Assembly (NCBI RefSeq): GCF_019898765.1
Contig: NZ_JAIOKB010000004.1
Span: 310,001 to 374,000 of the forward strand
Direction of reading: 5' to 3'
DNA length: 64,000 nt
From: Sphingomonas yunnanensis
GTDB taxonomy: Bacteria > Pseudomonadota > Alphaproteobacteria > Sphingomonadales > Sphingomonadaceae
In this document: positions 1-8,490 of the stretch, piece after piece
How positions within the stretch are numbered: the stretch's first letter is position 1
Layout: each line of letters begins with the position of its first letter
Made by a program: the position numbers and the translations under genes
Notes under the pieces: model-generated
Database searches by the model: none
Seen by the model: only the letters and a program-made list of their open reading frames with translations
Told to the model about the DNA's origin: nothing

Positions 1-2172
1 ATAGATCGCATTGGCAATGGCAGCGCCCGCGCCCGAAATGCCGAGCTCGCCGATACCTTTGGCATGGATCGGGTTGGCGTGGTGATCGCGCCCGTCGAGG
101 AACTCGACCTCCAGCTGCGGGATGTCGGCGTTGACCGGCACGTGATACTCGGCAAGATCGCGGTTCACCACCTTGCCGTTGCGGCGGTCGTGGACCAGCT
201 CCTCGCTGAGCGCCGCGCCGATCCCGAACGTCATCCCGCCGAGGCACTGCGAGCGCGCGGTCTTTTGATTCAGGATGCGCCCGGCCTCGAACACGCCGAG
301 CATGCGCACGACGCGTACCTCACCCGTCACCGCATTCACCTTCACCTCGGCGAAATGCGCGCCGTAGCTCGCCTGGCGGACCGCCTTTTCCTGGTGTCCG
401 GGCTGGATCGTGCCGACGACCTTCATGCCGTCGCCGACCAGCTCGGTGATCTCCACCGCGCGGTTCTCAGCGATGGCGCGACCGTCCTTGAGCGTCAGCT
501 CGTCGGCGTCGACGCCCATCGCCTTGGCGAGCTTCTCGCGCAGCGCCTCGCAGGCGACATAGACCGAGGAACCCGACGAACCCGCGCCCCACGAGCCGCC
601 GGAGCCAGCCGCTGGCGGCGCCTCGCCGTCACCGAGGTGGACGATCACGCGGTCGAGCGGCAGGCCGAGCGTCTCGGCCGCGATCTGCGCCAGGATCGTG
701 TAAGTGCCGGTGCCGATGTCGGTCATGTCGGTGGACACGATCGCGCGGCCGTCCGAGGTCAGCTCGACCGAAGCCGACGACTTCTGCAGCATGTTCGAGC
801 GTACCGCGGCGGCGACACCCATGCCGTGAAGCCACTCGCCGCGACGGTCACCCGCGGCCTTCCTGCGCGCCGACCAGCCGAATGTCTCGGCCCCTCGGTC
901 GAAGCACGGAATCATCTGGCGGCTCGAGAAGGGCACCTTCTTCTCGGGATCCTGCTCGGGCTCGTTGCGCCGGCGCAGCTCGATCGGGTCGATCCCAATC
1001 ACCTCGGCCAGCTCGTCCATCGCCGCCTCGAGCGCGAGCATGCCGACGGCTTCGCCGGGCGCCCGCATCGAGCCGGAGAGAAGCCAGTTGAGCCGCACCA
1101 GCTTGTGGTCGGTCAGTCGGTTCTCCGCGGCGTAAGCGAAGTGCGTACCGATCGCGGCGGGCTCGAAATAGTCCTCGCCGGGCAGGTTGCTCGCCAGCGT
1201 CTCATGCCCGATCGCGGTGAGCTTGCCGTCATGGTCGGCGGCGAGGCGAATGCGCTGCTCGGTGTTCGAGCGACGCACCGTGGCGTCGAACACCTGCTGG
1301 CGTGCCATCGCCACCTTGACCGGCCGGTCGAGCCGCTTGGCCGCGATCGCGGCGGCGACGCTCTCGGGCGCGATCCCGAGCTTGGAGCCGAACCCGCCGC
1401 CGACGTAGCGCGAGATGATTCTCACCTGATCGTTCTTCACGCCGAGCGCCTGGGCGAGCTGCATCTGATCCGACGCGACCATCTGGTACGAGCCGTGCAG
1501 CGTCAGCTTGCCGTCCTTCCACTCGGCGATCGATGCGTGCGGCTCCATCGCGGCGGAGTTCTGGCTCGGCGTGGTATAGGTCTGGTCGACGGTGTAAGCG
1601 GCAGACGCCATCGCCGCCTCGACGTCGCCCTGCTTGGAATGAGGCGGGATCTGGTCGGCCGGGGGCCGATCGGCCTCGTCGCGATGCTCCTCGAAGACGA
1701 AAGCACCTTCGGCCGGCTCGTAAGCGATCTTGACCCGCGCGGCGGCGTCGCGCGCCGCCTCGAACGTCTCGGCGACGACGATCGCGACGATCTCGCCGTG
1801 ATAGTCGACCTTCTCGACGCCCTGCGTCGGCGCCTTCTTCTCGCCGCCCTGCTGCGGGTTGCGGATGAAGCTGGGGTAATCGGTGATGACGTCGATCACG
1901 CCCGGCAGCGCCCTGGCCTCGTCCGCGACCACGTCGGTGATCGTGCCCGAGCCGAACGGGGCGCGCACCAGCACGCCGTAGCTGAGCCGCTCGGCCGGAT
2001 ATTCCGCCGCATAGGTAGCACGGCCGGCGACCTTGAGCGGCCCTTCGACGCGATCGATCGGCTGGCCGATCACGCCCTGCGCGCCGCGGTCGAGCAGGCT
2101 GTCGGGGATGGGCTTGTCCATGCGGAGCGAGCGATGCTCGTCGCGGCCCAGAACGGTGTCGAGCAGGGTCAT
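1..2172 (-). CDS. paoC: Aldehyde oxidoreductase molybdenum-binding subunit PaoC (3' end cut by window edge)
   Basis: Catalytic subunit of a PaoABC-type aldehyde dehydrogenase of the xanthine oxidase family, which oxidises aldehydes to carboxylic acids at a molybdenum cofactor. From the ATG at 2172, 724 codons are open to base 1. E. coli PaoC has about 732 residues, so only a short C-terminal piece is missing. The cofactor loop VGGGFGSK lies near residue 257, and the expected catalytic glutamate is E709 in [11 protein letters not shown]. The start overlaps the stop of the FAD-subunit gene as ATGA, so the three subunits are translationally coupled. The substrate cannot be told from sequence; xanthine is unlikely because the FAD subunit is of PaoB type. 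Confidence 0.9.
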   Translation of the reverse strand, partial: MTLLDTVLGRDEHRSLRMDKPIPDSLLDRGAQGVIGQPIDRVEGPLKVAGRATYAAEYPAERLSYGVLVRAPFGSGTITDVVADEARALPGVIDVITDYPSFIRNPQQGGEKKAPTQGVEKVDYHGEIVAIVVAETFEAARDAAARVKIAYEPAEGAFVFEEHRDEADRPPADQIPPHSKQGDVEAAMASAAYTVDQTYTTPSQNSAAMEPHASIAEWKDGKLTLHGSYQMVASDQMQLAQALGVKNDQVRIISRYVGGGFGSKLGIAPESVAAAIAAKRLDRPVKVAMARQQVFDATVRRSNTEQRIRLAADHDGKLTAIGHETLASNLPGEDYFEPAAIGTHFAYAAENRLTDHKLVRLNWLLSGSMRAPGEAVGMLALEAAMDELAEVIGIDPIELRRRNEPEQDPEKKVPFSSRQMIPCFDRGAETFGWSARRKAAGDRRGEWLHGMGVAAAVRSNMLQKSSASVELTSDGRAIVSTDMTDIGTGTYTILAQIAAETLGLPLDRVIVHLGDGEAPPAAGSGGSWGAGSSGSSVYVACEALREKLAKAMGVDADELTLKDGRAIAENRAVEITELVGDGMKVVGTIQPGHQEKAVRQASYGAHFAEVKVNAVTGEVRVVRMLGVFEAGRILNQKTARSQCLGGMTFGIGAALSEELVHDRRNGKVVNRDLAEYHVPVNADIPQLEVEFLDGRDHHANPIHAKGIGELGISGAGAAIANAIY

Positions 2173-3134
2173 TGCGTGAGATCCCGGAGCGTGGCGATGA
2201 GGACGCGCCGCGCGAGCGGCAGCTTGAAGTCGTTGGTACCGAAGCCCTTGGCGCCGTCGAGCAGCGCATCGGCGGCGGCTTCGAAGGCGGCGGTACCCGG
2301 CGCCTGGCCGACCAGCGCGGCCTCGACCGCGGGGTTGCGCCACGGCATGTGCGCGAGGCCACCGAAGGCGAGCGCGGCGGAGGCGATCCTGCCGTCCTCG
2401 ACCGCGATCACCGCAGCGACCGAGACGAGCGCGAAGGCGTAGGAAGCGCGGTCGCGTACCTTGCGATATGTCTGCTTGCCCTCGGGTGGGGCGGGCAGCT
2501 CGACATGGGTGATCAGCTCACCCGGCTCGAGCACGTTCTCGATGTGCGGGGTGTCGCCGGGCAGCCGGTAGAAGTCCGCGATCGGGATTCGGCGCTTGTC
2601 GCCGTCGCCGCGCTGCGTGACGATCACCGCGTCGAGCGCGCGCATCGCCACCGGCATGTCGCCGGGGTGGGTGGCGATGCACTGGTCGCTGGTGCCGAGG
2701 ATGGCGTGAATGCGGTTGAAGCCGCCGATCGCCTCGCAGCCGCTGCCGGGTTCGCGCTTATTGCAGCCCGCGGCGGTGTCGTAGAAATAGTAACAGCGCG
2801 TGCGCTGGAGCAGGTTGCCGCCGGTCGTCGCCTTGTTGCGCAGCTGGCCGCTCGCGCCCGCGAGCAGCGCGCGGCTGAGCACCTCATACTTCTCGATCAC
2901 GCGCGGGTCGGCGGCGAGGTCGCTGTTGGGCACCAGCGCGCCGACGGTGAGACCGCCGTCCTCGCGCTCCTCGATCTGGTCGAGGTCGAGACGGCTGATG
3001 TCGACGAGCCTCTCGGGCGTCTCTACCTGAAGCTTCATCAGATCGAGCAGGTTGGTGCCGCCGGCGATGAAGCGACCGCCCGCCTGCACCGCCTCGGCGA
3101 CGCTGCCCGGGCGGGCGTAGTCGAAGGTCTTCAT
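2169..3134 (-). CDS. paoB: Aldehyde oxidoreductase FAD-binding subunit PaoB
   Basis: The 321-residue middle subunit of the PaoABC complex passes electrons from the molybdenum and iron-sulfur centres to FAD. FAD-binding motifs are visible as AGGTN near residue 24 and TTGGNLL near residue 103. A cysteine-rich insertion (C114, C124, C133, C152) matches the extra [4Fe-4S] cluster that distinguishes PaoB from ordinary xanthine dehydrogenase FAD subunits. It is joined to paoA and paoC by 4-base ATGA overlaps at 3131-3134 and 2169-2172. Length fits the family (E. coli PaoB 318 residues). Confidence 0.92.
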   Translation of the reverse strand: MKTFDYARPGSVAEAVQAGGRFIAGGTNLLDLMKLQVETPERLVDISRLDLDQIEEREDGGLTVGALVPNSDLAADPRVIEKYEVLSRALLAGASGQLRNKATTGGNLLQRTRCYYFYDTAAGCNKREPGSGCEAIGGFNRIHAILGTSDQCIATHPGDMPVAMRALDAVIVTQRGDGDKRRIPIADFYRLPGDTPHIENVLEPGELITHVELPAPPEGKQTYRKVRDRASYAFALVSVAAVIAVEDGRIASAALAFGGLAHMPWRNPAVEAALVGQAPGTAAFEAAADALLDGAKGFGTNDFKLPLARRVLIATLRDLTQ

Positions 3135-3640
3135 GCCGTTACCTCGCGCTGCTCGGCGGCGACCTCACGAATCGCCTCGACGATGTTGGGGTAGGCGGCG
3201 CAGCGGCAGATATTACCGCTCATCCGCTCGCTGATCTCGCTCTCGTCGAAGGTGACGTCGGTCAGGTCGGCGGAGGCGTGGCTGGGCCAGCCCTTCTTCA
3301 CCTCGTCGAGCATCCCCACCGCGGAGCAGATCTGCCCCGGCGTGCAATAGCCGCACTGATAGCCGTCATGCTTGACGAACGCGGCCTGGAGCGGGTGGAG
3401 GTTCTCGACCGTGCCGAGCCCCTCGATCGTCATGATCTCGTCATCCTGGTGCATCACGGCGAGCGTGAGGCAGGCGTTGATGCGGCGACCATTCACCAAC
3501 ATGGTGCAGGCGCCGCACTGGCCGTGGTCGCAGCCCTTCTTGCTGCCGGTGAGCCCGAGATGCTCACGGCACAGGTCGAGCAGCGAGGTGCGGATATCGA
3601 CCTCGGCCTCGTAGGAATTCCCATTGATGGTGAAGTGCAT
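3131..3640 (-). CDS. paoA: Aldehyde oxidoreductase [2Fe-2S] subunit PaoA
   Basis: Small iron-sulfur subunit of the PaoABC complex, 169 residues from the ATG at 3640. The N-terminal plant-type ferredoxin domain carries [13 protein letters not shown] plus a later Cys, and the C-terminal helical domain carries [10 protein letters not shown] and GNICRCAAY, which together bind two [2Fe-2S] clusters. The start at MHFTING is preferred because the further upstream frame runs through the divergent glycerophosphodiesterase gene and does not resemble the family. E. coli PaoA (229 residues) has an N-terminal Tat signal. None is visible here, so this enzyme is probably cytoplasmic. It is the first gene of the leftward operon. 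Confidence 0.92.
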   Translation of the reverse strand: MHFTINGNSYEAEVDIRTSLLDLCREHLGLTGSKKGCDHGQCGACTMLVNGRRINACLTLAVMHQDDEIMTIEGLGTVENLHPLQAAFVKHDGYQCGYCTPGQICSAVGMLDEVKKGWPSHASADLTDVTFDESEISERMSGNICRCAAYPNIVEAIREVAAEQREVTA

Positions 3641-3641
3641 G

Positions 3642-3683
3642 GAGCGGCCCCTGACTAACATGTGCGAAACGTCGGGGCCGCTC
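3642..3683. promoter_or_regulatory. 10-bp perfect inverted repeat between divergent paoA and glpQ-like genes
   Basis: GAGCGGCCCC at 3642-3651 is the exact reverse complement of GGGGCCGCTC at 3674-3683, separated by 22 bases. It fills most of the 52-bp gap between the two divergent starts (3640 leftward, 3693 rightward). Half-sites are centred 32 bp apart, about three helical turns, as expected for a dimeric repressor or activator site. No regulator gene is adjacent; function is inferred from position only. Confidence 0.35.
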
Positions 3684-3692
3684 GGCGGGTCC

Positions 3693-4727
3693 GTGCGAAC
3701 GACTCTCATGGGAGTGGCGCTGCTGCTGGCGCCCGGCGCGGCGCTGGCGCAAAAGGCCGCGATGACCACACCGACGCGCCCGCTCATCATCGCGCACCGC
3801 GGCGCCAGCGGGGAACGGCCCGAGCACACCATCGCGAGCTACACGCGCGCGATCGAGCAGGGCGCCGACGTGATCGAGCCCGACCTGGTGCCCACCAAGG
3901 ACGACGTGCTGGTCGCGCGCCACGAGAACGAGATCTCCGAGACCACCGACGTCGCGCAGCATCCCGAGTTCGCGTCGCGGCGCACCACCAAGACGATCGA
4001 CGGCCAGTCGCTGACCGGCTGGTTCGTCGAGGATTTCACGCTGGCCGAGCTGAAGGCACTGCGCGCGAAGGAGCGGCTGCCCCAGCTGCGCCCCGCTAAT
4101 ACCGCCTGGGACGGCAAGGAGGCGATCCCGACCTTCGCGGAGGTGATCGCGCTGGCGAAGCAGCATCACGTCGGCATCTACCCCGAGACCAAGCATCCGA
4201 CCTATTTCCGCTCGATCGGCCACCCGACCGACGCGCTGCTGGTCGCACAGCTGCGCGCCGCCGGCTGGGACTCGCGCGCGGCGCCGGTGTTCATCCAGTC
4301 GTTCGAGGTGGACAATCTGAAGCGGCTGGCGGCCATGACCAAGATCCGGCTGATCCAGCTCGTCGCCGCCAGGGGCGCGCCGGCGGACGGCGCCGCCCCG
4401 AGCTATGCCGCGATGGTCACGCCCGAGGGGCTGCGCGCGGTGGCACGCTACGCCTACGGCCTCGGGCCGGAGAAGGCGATGCTATGGTCGGGCGCGAGCG
4501 CGACGCCGCTGGTGCGCGACTCGCACGCCGCGGGGCTCAAGGTGCACCCCTGGACCTATCGTGCCGAGAACGTCTTCGTCGACCCGCGCTTCCGCCGCGG
4601 CGACCAGCCCGCCGCTCACGGCGACCTCGTCGGCGAGATCTGCGCCGCGCTGGGGCAGGGGATCGACGGGTTCTTCACCGATTTTCCTGCTATCGGGGTG
4701 GAGGCACGAGGTCGGGAGACGAAGTGA
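3693..4727 (+). CDS. glpQ: Periplasmic glycerophosphodiester phosphodiesterase (GlpQ-like)
   Basis: Hydrolyses glycerophosphodiesters to glycerol-3-phosphate and an alcohol. The GDPD signature is present: AHRGASGERPEHT, IEPDLVPTKDD (the E-x-D metal ligands) and VARHE. A GTG at 3693 gives a classic signal peptide (RTTLMGVALLLAPGAALAQ), so the 344-residue product should be exported. An ATG at 3708 inside the hydrophobic stretch is the alternative start and would remove the basic N-region. The stop overlaps the ATG of the next gene as TGATG. Confidence 0.9.
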   Translation: MRTTLMGVALLLAPGAALAQKAAMTTPTRPLIIAHRGASGERPEHTIASYTRAIEQGADVIEPDLVPTKDDVLVARHENEISETTDVAQHPEFASRRTTKTIDGQSLTGWFVEDFTLAELKALRAKERLPQLRPANTAWDGKEAIPTFAEVIALAKQHHVGIYPETKHPTYFRSIGHPTDALLVAQLRAAGWDSRAAPVFIQSFEVDNLKRLAAMTKIRLIQLVAARGAPADGAAPSYAAMVTPEGLRAVARYAYGLGPEKAMLWSGASATPLVRDSHAAGLKVHPWTYRAENVFVDPRFRRGDQPAAHGDLVGEICAALGQGIDGFFTDFPAIGVEARGRETK

Positions 4728-5005
4728 TGCGCGGGTTCTTGGTGATGATGGCGGCGGTGCCGCTGCTCGCGACCGGCGGATGCGTGCGAACGGCGTGGAA
4801 CGTCGCGACGCTGCCGGTGAAAGCGGTCGGCAAGGGCGCCGATGTGATGACGACCAGCCCCAAGGAGCGCGACGAGAAATACGTCCGCCAGCAGCGCAAG
4901 CAGGCGGAGCGCGACGAGAAGGAGCGGCGCGAGCGCGAGAAGGAATGCCGTAAGCATCCTGACCGGTGTGAAGCGGAGCCGGGGTACGCAGGGGCGAGGC
5001 GCTGA
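4727..5005 (+). CDS. Small exported, possibly lipidated, charged protein
   Basis: 92 residues. The N-terminus MRGFLVMMAAVPLLATGGC is a signal-peptide-like stretch ending in a cysteine at residue 19. The lipobox is poor (T-G-G before the Cys), so lipidation is uncertain. The mature part has a short apolar segment and then a highly charged Lys/Glu/Arg helix (about residues 48-78). The ATG overlaps the stop of the glycerophosphodiesterase gene, so translation is probably coupled. I do not recognise a named family. Confidence 0.7.
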   Translation: MRGFLVMMAAVPLLATGGCVRTAWNVATLPVKAVGKGADVMTTSPKERDEKYVRQQRKQAERDEKERREREKECRKHPDRCEAEPGYAGARR

Positions 5006-5101
5006 GGCACTCGCCCGGGTGGGTGAGGTGAGCGGGCCTCGTTGGGCATGTTCGTGCGCAGGCAGGAACCCAGAGTCACGAGCGACGCGCTGAGCAACGC
5101 C

Positions 5102-5251
5102 GGGCTCCTCCGTGCACAGGAGCTCGGTCGTTGATCAAGGGAGTGCCTTTGCGACCTGCGTCGCCCCGGCGGGGGCCGGGGCCCAGTTGGGAAGGTGGAA
5201 GTTAGATTCGACGAAGTCTCTCAACTGGACCCCGGCTTCCGCCGGAGTGAC
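5102..5251. repeat. Palindromic intergenic repeats: one hairpin and one inverted pair
   Basis: The 317-bp gap between the small exported protein and the next leftward gene holds no credible gene. At 5164-5181 a hairpin with 7-bp arms (CCCCGGC / GCCGGGG) is followed by CCCAGTT; at 5223-5247 the same unit returns inverted (AACTGGA, then CCCCGGC and a matching arm). About 34 bp lie between them. A further hairpin of the CTCCT/AGGAG type sits at 5104-5122. These belong to the palindrome family found throughout the window. Confidence 0.75.
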
Positions 5252-5322
5252 AACTGATTGGGGGGGTGGAGTGCGATCCGTCGGCGATGGGTGCCGCGTG
5301 GAGGTCGCCCGCGCATCGGACG

Positions 5323-5616
5323 CTACAACTTGCCGCGCCACTCCAGCGACCGGCGATTTAACGCCACAAGGTCCGCCTCCCCCGTGACGACCGCCTCACC
5401 CAGCGCGACGGCTCCGTCCAGCTGCGCATCCGTCGCGTGGCGGTAAGCCGGCCGTGCCGCGATGGCGTCGTACCAGCGCCCGCCGCAGGCGTGATCGAGC
5501 AGGATGCGCTGGAAGCAGTGATCGGCGCGCACCGGCCAGCCGCGCGCGCGTGCCAGCCCTGGCATCACCTCACGGGTGAGCGCGAGCCAGCGGCGCTCGC
5601 GCTCCTCCCGGGTCAC
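5323..5616 (-). CDS. Conserved-looking 97-residue protein downstream of lpdA, function unknown
   Basis: GTG start at 5616, 10 bases after the lpdA stop, so it is very likely the last gene of the same transcript. The soluble protein has no signal or membrane segment. It is Arg-rich at the N-terminus and has a Cys/His-containing centre (ADHCFQRILLDHACGGRWYD) that could bind a metal or form an active site. I cannot assign a family. Codon use matches the neighbours, with strong G/C at third positions, which supports a real gene. Confidence 0.65.
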   Translation of the reverse strand: MTREERERRWLALTREVMPGLARARGWPVRADHCFQRILLDHACGGRWYDAIAARPAYRHATDAQLDGAVALGEAVVTGEADLVALNRRSLEWRGKL

Positions 5617-5626
5617 GCCGGCCGGC

Positions 5627-7027
5627 TCAGATATGGATCGGCTTGCCGGTGACCGCCATCGCGGCCTCCTTGATCGCCTCCGAGTGCGTCGGGTGCGCGT
5701 GGCAGGTGTAGGCGATATCCTCGCTGGTGGCACCGAACTCCATCGCCTGCGCCGCCTGCGCGATCATCGTACCGCCGACAGTGGCGATGCACCACACGCC
5801 GAGCACGCGGTCGGTCTTGGCGTCAGCAATGATCTTCACGAGACCATCGGGCTCGTGATTGGTCTTGGCGCGACTGTTGGCCATCATCGGGAACTTGCCG
5901 ACCTTCACCTCGCCGCGCTCGCGCGCGAGCTCCTCGGTGAGGCCGACCCCTGCGATCTCGGGCCAGGTGTACACCACCGAGGGAATCACGTCGTGGTTCA
6001 CGATCCCGTGCTGGCCGGCGATATTCTCGGCCACCGCGATGCCTTCGTCCTCGGCCTTGTGCGCCAGCATCGGGCCGGGGACGACGTCCCCGATCGCCCA
6101 GATCCCGTCCACCGCGGTGCGGAAGTCGTGGTCGATCTCGACCTGCCCGCGCTGGTTGGTGGCGAGCCCGGCGGCCTCGAGATGGAGACCGTCGGTGTTG
6201 GGCCGGCGCCCGATCGACACCAGCACGCAATCGGCCTCCAGCGTCGTCGCCTCGCCGCCCTGCGCGGGCTCGAGCGTCAGCACCGCCTTGCCGCCCTCGA
6301 CCGCGACCTTGGTCACCTTGGTCGAGAGCTTGAACTCGATGCCCTGCTTCTTGAAGATCTTGTTCGACTCCTTGCGGATGTCGCCGTCGAAGCCGGGCAG
6401 GATCTGGTCGAGGAACTCGACGCAGGTCACCTTGGCGCCCAGCCGGCGCCACACCGAGCCGAGCTCGAGCCCGATCACGCCGCCGCCGATCACCACCATA
6501 TGCTCGGGCACGCGCGGCAGCTCGAGCGCGCCGGTCGAGTCGACCACCACCTGCTGGTCGATCGTCACGCCGGGCAGCGCGGTGACCGACGAGCCGGTCG
6601 CGATCACGATGTTCCTGGCGGTGACGCGCTGGTCGCCGACGCTGACGCTGTGCGCGTCCTGGAAGGCGGCGCGGCCCTTGAGCCAGGTCACCTTGTTCTT
6701 CTTGAACAGATACTCGATGCCGCCGGTGAGCTGCTTCACCGCATCGCGGCGCTGCCCGTGCATCGTGTCGAGATCGAGCTCGACCTGGGTCTTGATGCCG
6801 AGCTTGGCCATCGCGCCGTTGGCGGCATGGTCGTACAGCTCGGAAGCGTGGAGCATCGCCTTCGAGGGGATGCAGCCGACGTTGAGGCAGGTGCCGCCCA
6901 GCGTCTCGCGGCTCTCGGCGCAGGCGGTGCGAAGCCCGAGCTGCGCGGCGCGGATCGCGGCGACATAGCCGCCCGGCCCGGCGCCGATCACGAGAACGTC
7001 ATAGTCGTACTGCTGTTCGTCAGCCAT
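5627..7027 (-). CDS. lpdA: Dihydrolipoyl dehydrogenase (E3)
   Basis: Flavoprotein that reoxidises dihydrolipoyl groups with NAD+, serving the 2-oxoglutarate dehydrogenase complex encoded just upstream. The 466-residue length is usual. Seen: N-terminal FAD fold GAGPGGYVAAIRAAQLG, redox-active disulfide GGTCLNVGCIPSK (near residue 43), NAD-binding GGGVIGLELGSV, FAD motif AIGDVV and C-terminal catalytic HAHPTHSE. Start ATG at 7027 is chosen because residues from MADEQQYDYDVLVIG match family N-termini; the upstream frame runs into a palindromic repeat. It follows sucB after a 128-bp gap holding that repeat. Confidence 0.96.
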   Translation of the reverse strand: MADEQQYDYDVLVIGAGPGGYVAAIRAAQLGLRTACAESRETLGGTCLNVGCIPSKAMLHASELYDHAANGAMAKLGIKTQVELDLDTMHGQRRDAVKQLTGGIEYLFKKNKVTWLKGRAAFQDAHSVSVGDQRVTARNIVIATGSSVTALPGVTIDQQVVVDSTGALELPRVPEHMVVIGGGVIGLELGSVWRRLGAKVTCVEFLDQILPGFDGDIRKESNKIFKKQGIEFKLSTKVTKVAVEGGKAVLTLEPAQGGEATTLEADCVLVSIGRRPNTDGLHLEAAGLATNQRGQVEIDHDFRTAVDGIWAIGDVVPGPMLAHKAEDEGIAVAENIAGQHGIVNHDVIPSVVYTWPEIAGVGLTEELARERGEVKVGKFPMMANSRAKTNHEPDGLVKIIADAKTDRVLGVWCIATVGGTMIAQAAQAMEFGATSEDIAYTCHAHPTHSEAIKEAAMAVTGKPIHI

Positions 7028-7037
7028 TCCATGCCTC

Positions 7038-7137
7038 CACCCCGGCGAACGCCGGGGTCCAGTTACGGGCCGCATATAGGGATCGCTGCGGCCGGTTACC
7101 TCTATGTCCCAACTGGACCCCGGCGTTTGCCGGGGTG
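7038..7137. repeat. Inverted pair of CCCCGGC palindromes between sucB and lpdA
   Basis: The left arm at 7038-7064 and the right arm at 7111-7137 are near-exact reverse complements. Each is a 7-bp hairpin (CCCCGGC / GCCGGGG) plus a CCAGTT tail pointing inward. The 46-bp spacer contains a second, shorter inverted repeat (GGCCGC / GCGGCC). It lies in the sucB-lpdA gap and could form one long cruciform or RNA hairpin in the transcript. Confidence 0.8.
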
Positions 7138-7155
7138 GTGCGTTGGGGCGTCACC

Positions 7156-8412
7156 TTACAGGTCGATCAGGATGCGCGTCGGGTCCTCGATCGCGTTCTT
7201 GAGCGCGACGAGGAAGGTCACCGCCTCGCGGCCGTCGATCAGGCGGTGATCGTAGCTGAGCGCGAGGTACATCATCGGGCGCACCACCACCTGGCCGTCG
7301 CGGACCACGGGGCGCTCCTCGATACGGTGCAGGCCGAGCACCGCCGACTGCGGCGGGTTGATGATCGGGGTCGACATCAGTGAGCCGAACACGCCGCCGT
7401 TGGAGATGGTGAAGGTGCCCCCGCGCATCTCGTCCATCTTGAGCGTGCCGTCCTTGGCGCGCTTGCCGAAATCGCCGATCGTCTTCTCGATGCCCGCGAC
7501 CGTCAGCGTCTGCGCGTCGCGGATCACCGGAACGACCAGCCCGTTCGGCGCCGAGACCGCGACCGAGATGTCGGCGTAATCGTGGTAGACGATCTCGTCA
7601 CCCTCGATCGAGGCGTTGACCGACGGGATGTCCTTCAGCGCCATCGTCGCGGCCTTCACGAAGAAGCCCATGAAGCCGAGCCGGACGCCGTGCTTCTTCT
7701 CGAACAGGTCCTTGTACTTGGCGCGCGCCTCGATCACCGCGGTCATGTCGACGTCGTTGAACGTCGTCAGCATCGCGGCGCTGTTCTGCGCTTCCTTGAG
7801 GCGCTTGGCGATCGTCTGGCGCAGGCGCGTCATCTTGACGCGCTCTTCCTTGCGGCCGCTCGACGCGGCGACCGAGGGAGTCTGCGGCGCCGGCGCGGCA
7901 CTCGCCTCGGCGGGCTTGGTCGAGGCGGCGGCGGCGACGTCCTCCTTGGTGAGGCGGCCGTCCTTGCCGGTGCCCTTCACGGTCGAGGGATCGACGCCGT
8001 GCTCGAGCACCGCGCGGCGCACCGACGGCGACAGCGCGGCCGGCGCGTTGGTGGTCACCGGCGTCTCACCGTGGTTGCCGTAGCCGCCCGCGACCGGTGC
8101 GGCCTGCGCTGCCGTTTGGGGCGCGCTCGCCGCCGGGGCCGGCGCGGGGCTGGTCGACGCGGCCGCGGCCACGTCACCGCTCTCGATCGTCGCGATCAGC
8201 GCGCCGACCTCAACCGTGTCACCCACCTTCGCCGCGTGCTGGCCCATCACGCCCGCGACGGGGGAGGGGACCTCGACCGAGACCTTGTCGGTCTCGAGGC
8301 TGGCGATGGGCTCGTCGGCGGCGACCGCCTCGCCCGGCTGCTTGAGCCACTCGCCGACGGTGGCCTCGGTGATCGACTCGCCCAGCGTGGGGACCAGAAC
8401 TTCGGTTGCCAT
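7156..8412 (-). CDS. sucB: Dihydrolipoyllysine succinyltransferase, E2 of 2-oxoglutarate dehydrogenase
   Basis: 418 residues. Transfers the succinyl group from E1 to CoA through a lipoyl arm. Order of domains: N-terminal lipoyl domain (about 1-78) with [12 protein letters not shown] carrying the lipoylated lysine; Ala/Pro-rich linker; peripheral subunit-binding domain (about 125-160, [14 protein letters not shown]); C-terminal acyltransferase (about 190-418) ending with the catalytic [11 protein letters not shown]. Start ATG at 8412 gives [13 protein letters not shown], the standard N-terminus. It is transcribed after sucA and before lpdA. Confidence 0.96.
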   Translation of the reverse strand: MATEVLVPTLGESITEATVGEWLKQPGEAVAADEPIASLETDKVSVEVPSPVAGVMGQHAAKVGDTVEVGALIATIESGDVAAAASTSPAPAPAASAPQTAAQAAPVAGGYGNHGETPVTTNAPAALSPSVRRAVLEHGVDPSTVKGTGKDGRLTKEDVAAAASTKPAEASAAPAPQTPSVAASSGRKEERVKMTRLRQTIAKRLKEAQNSAAMLTTFNDVDMTAVIEARAKYKDLFEKKHGVRLGFMGFFVKAATMALKDIPSVNASIEGDEIVYHDYADISVAVSAPNGLVVPVIRDAQTLTVAGIEKTIGDFGKRAKDGTLKMDEMRGGTFTISNGGVFGSLMSTPIINPPQSAVLGLHRIEERPVVRDGQVVVRPMMYLALSYDHRLIDGREAVTFLVALKNAIEDPTRILIDL

Positions 8413-8457
8413 TGTGTACCTCGTCATCCCGAGCGCGGGGTCTAGCATCTAACAGGA

Positions 8458-8480
8458 CGCCCCGGCGAACGACCGGGGCG
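8458..8480. repeat. Single degenerate CCCCGG palindrome between sucA and sucB
   Basis: One imperfect hairpin (CCCCGGCGAACGACCGGGG, starting at 8460) in the 78-bp gap between sucA and sucB. It looks like an eroded single copy of the intergenic palindrome family. Confidence 0.5.
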
Positions 8481-8490
8481 CGGGATCGAA

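Noticed and set aside
64..2442. Long open frame on the plus strand opposite paoC and paoB
   Set aside because: Antisense shadow of a very GC-rich gene: its protein is Arg/His/Asp/Leu-rich with no recognisable domain, while the minus strand encodes a clear molybdoenzyme subunit. The same applies to open frames opposite sucA (8563-11490), cpaF (40865-42391), atpA (44229-45821) and atpD (46873-48408).
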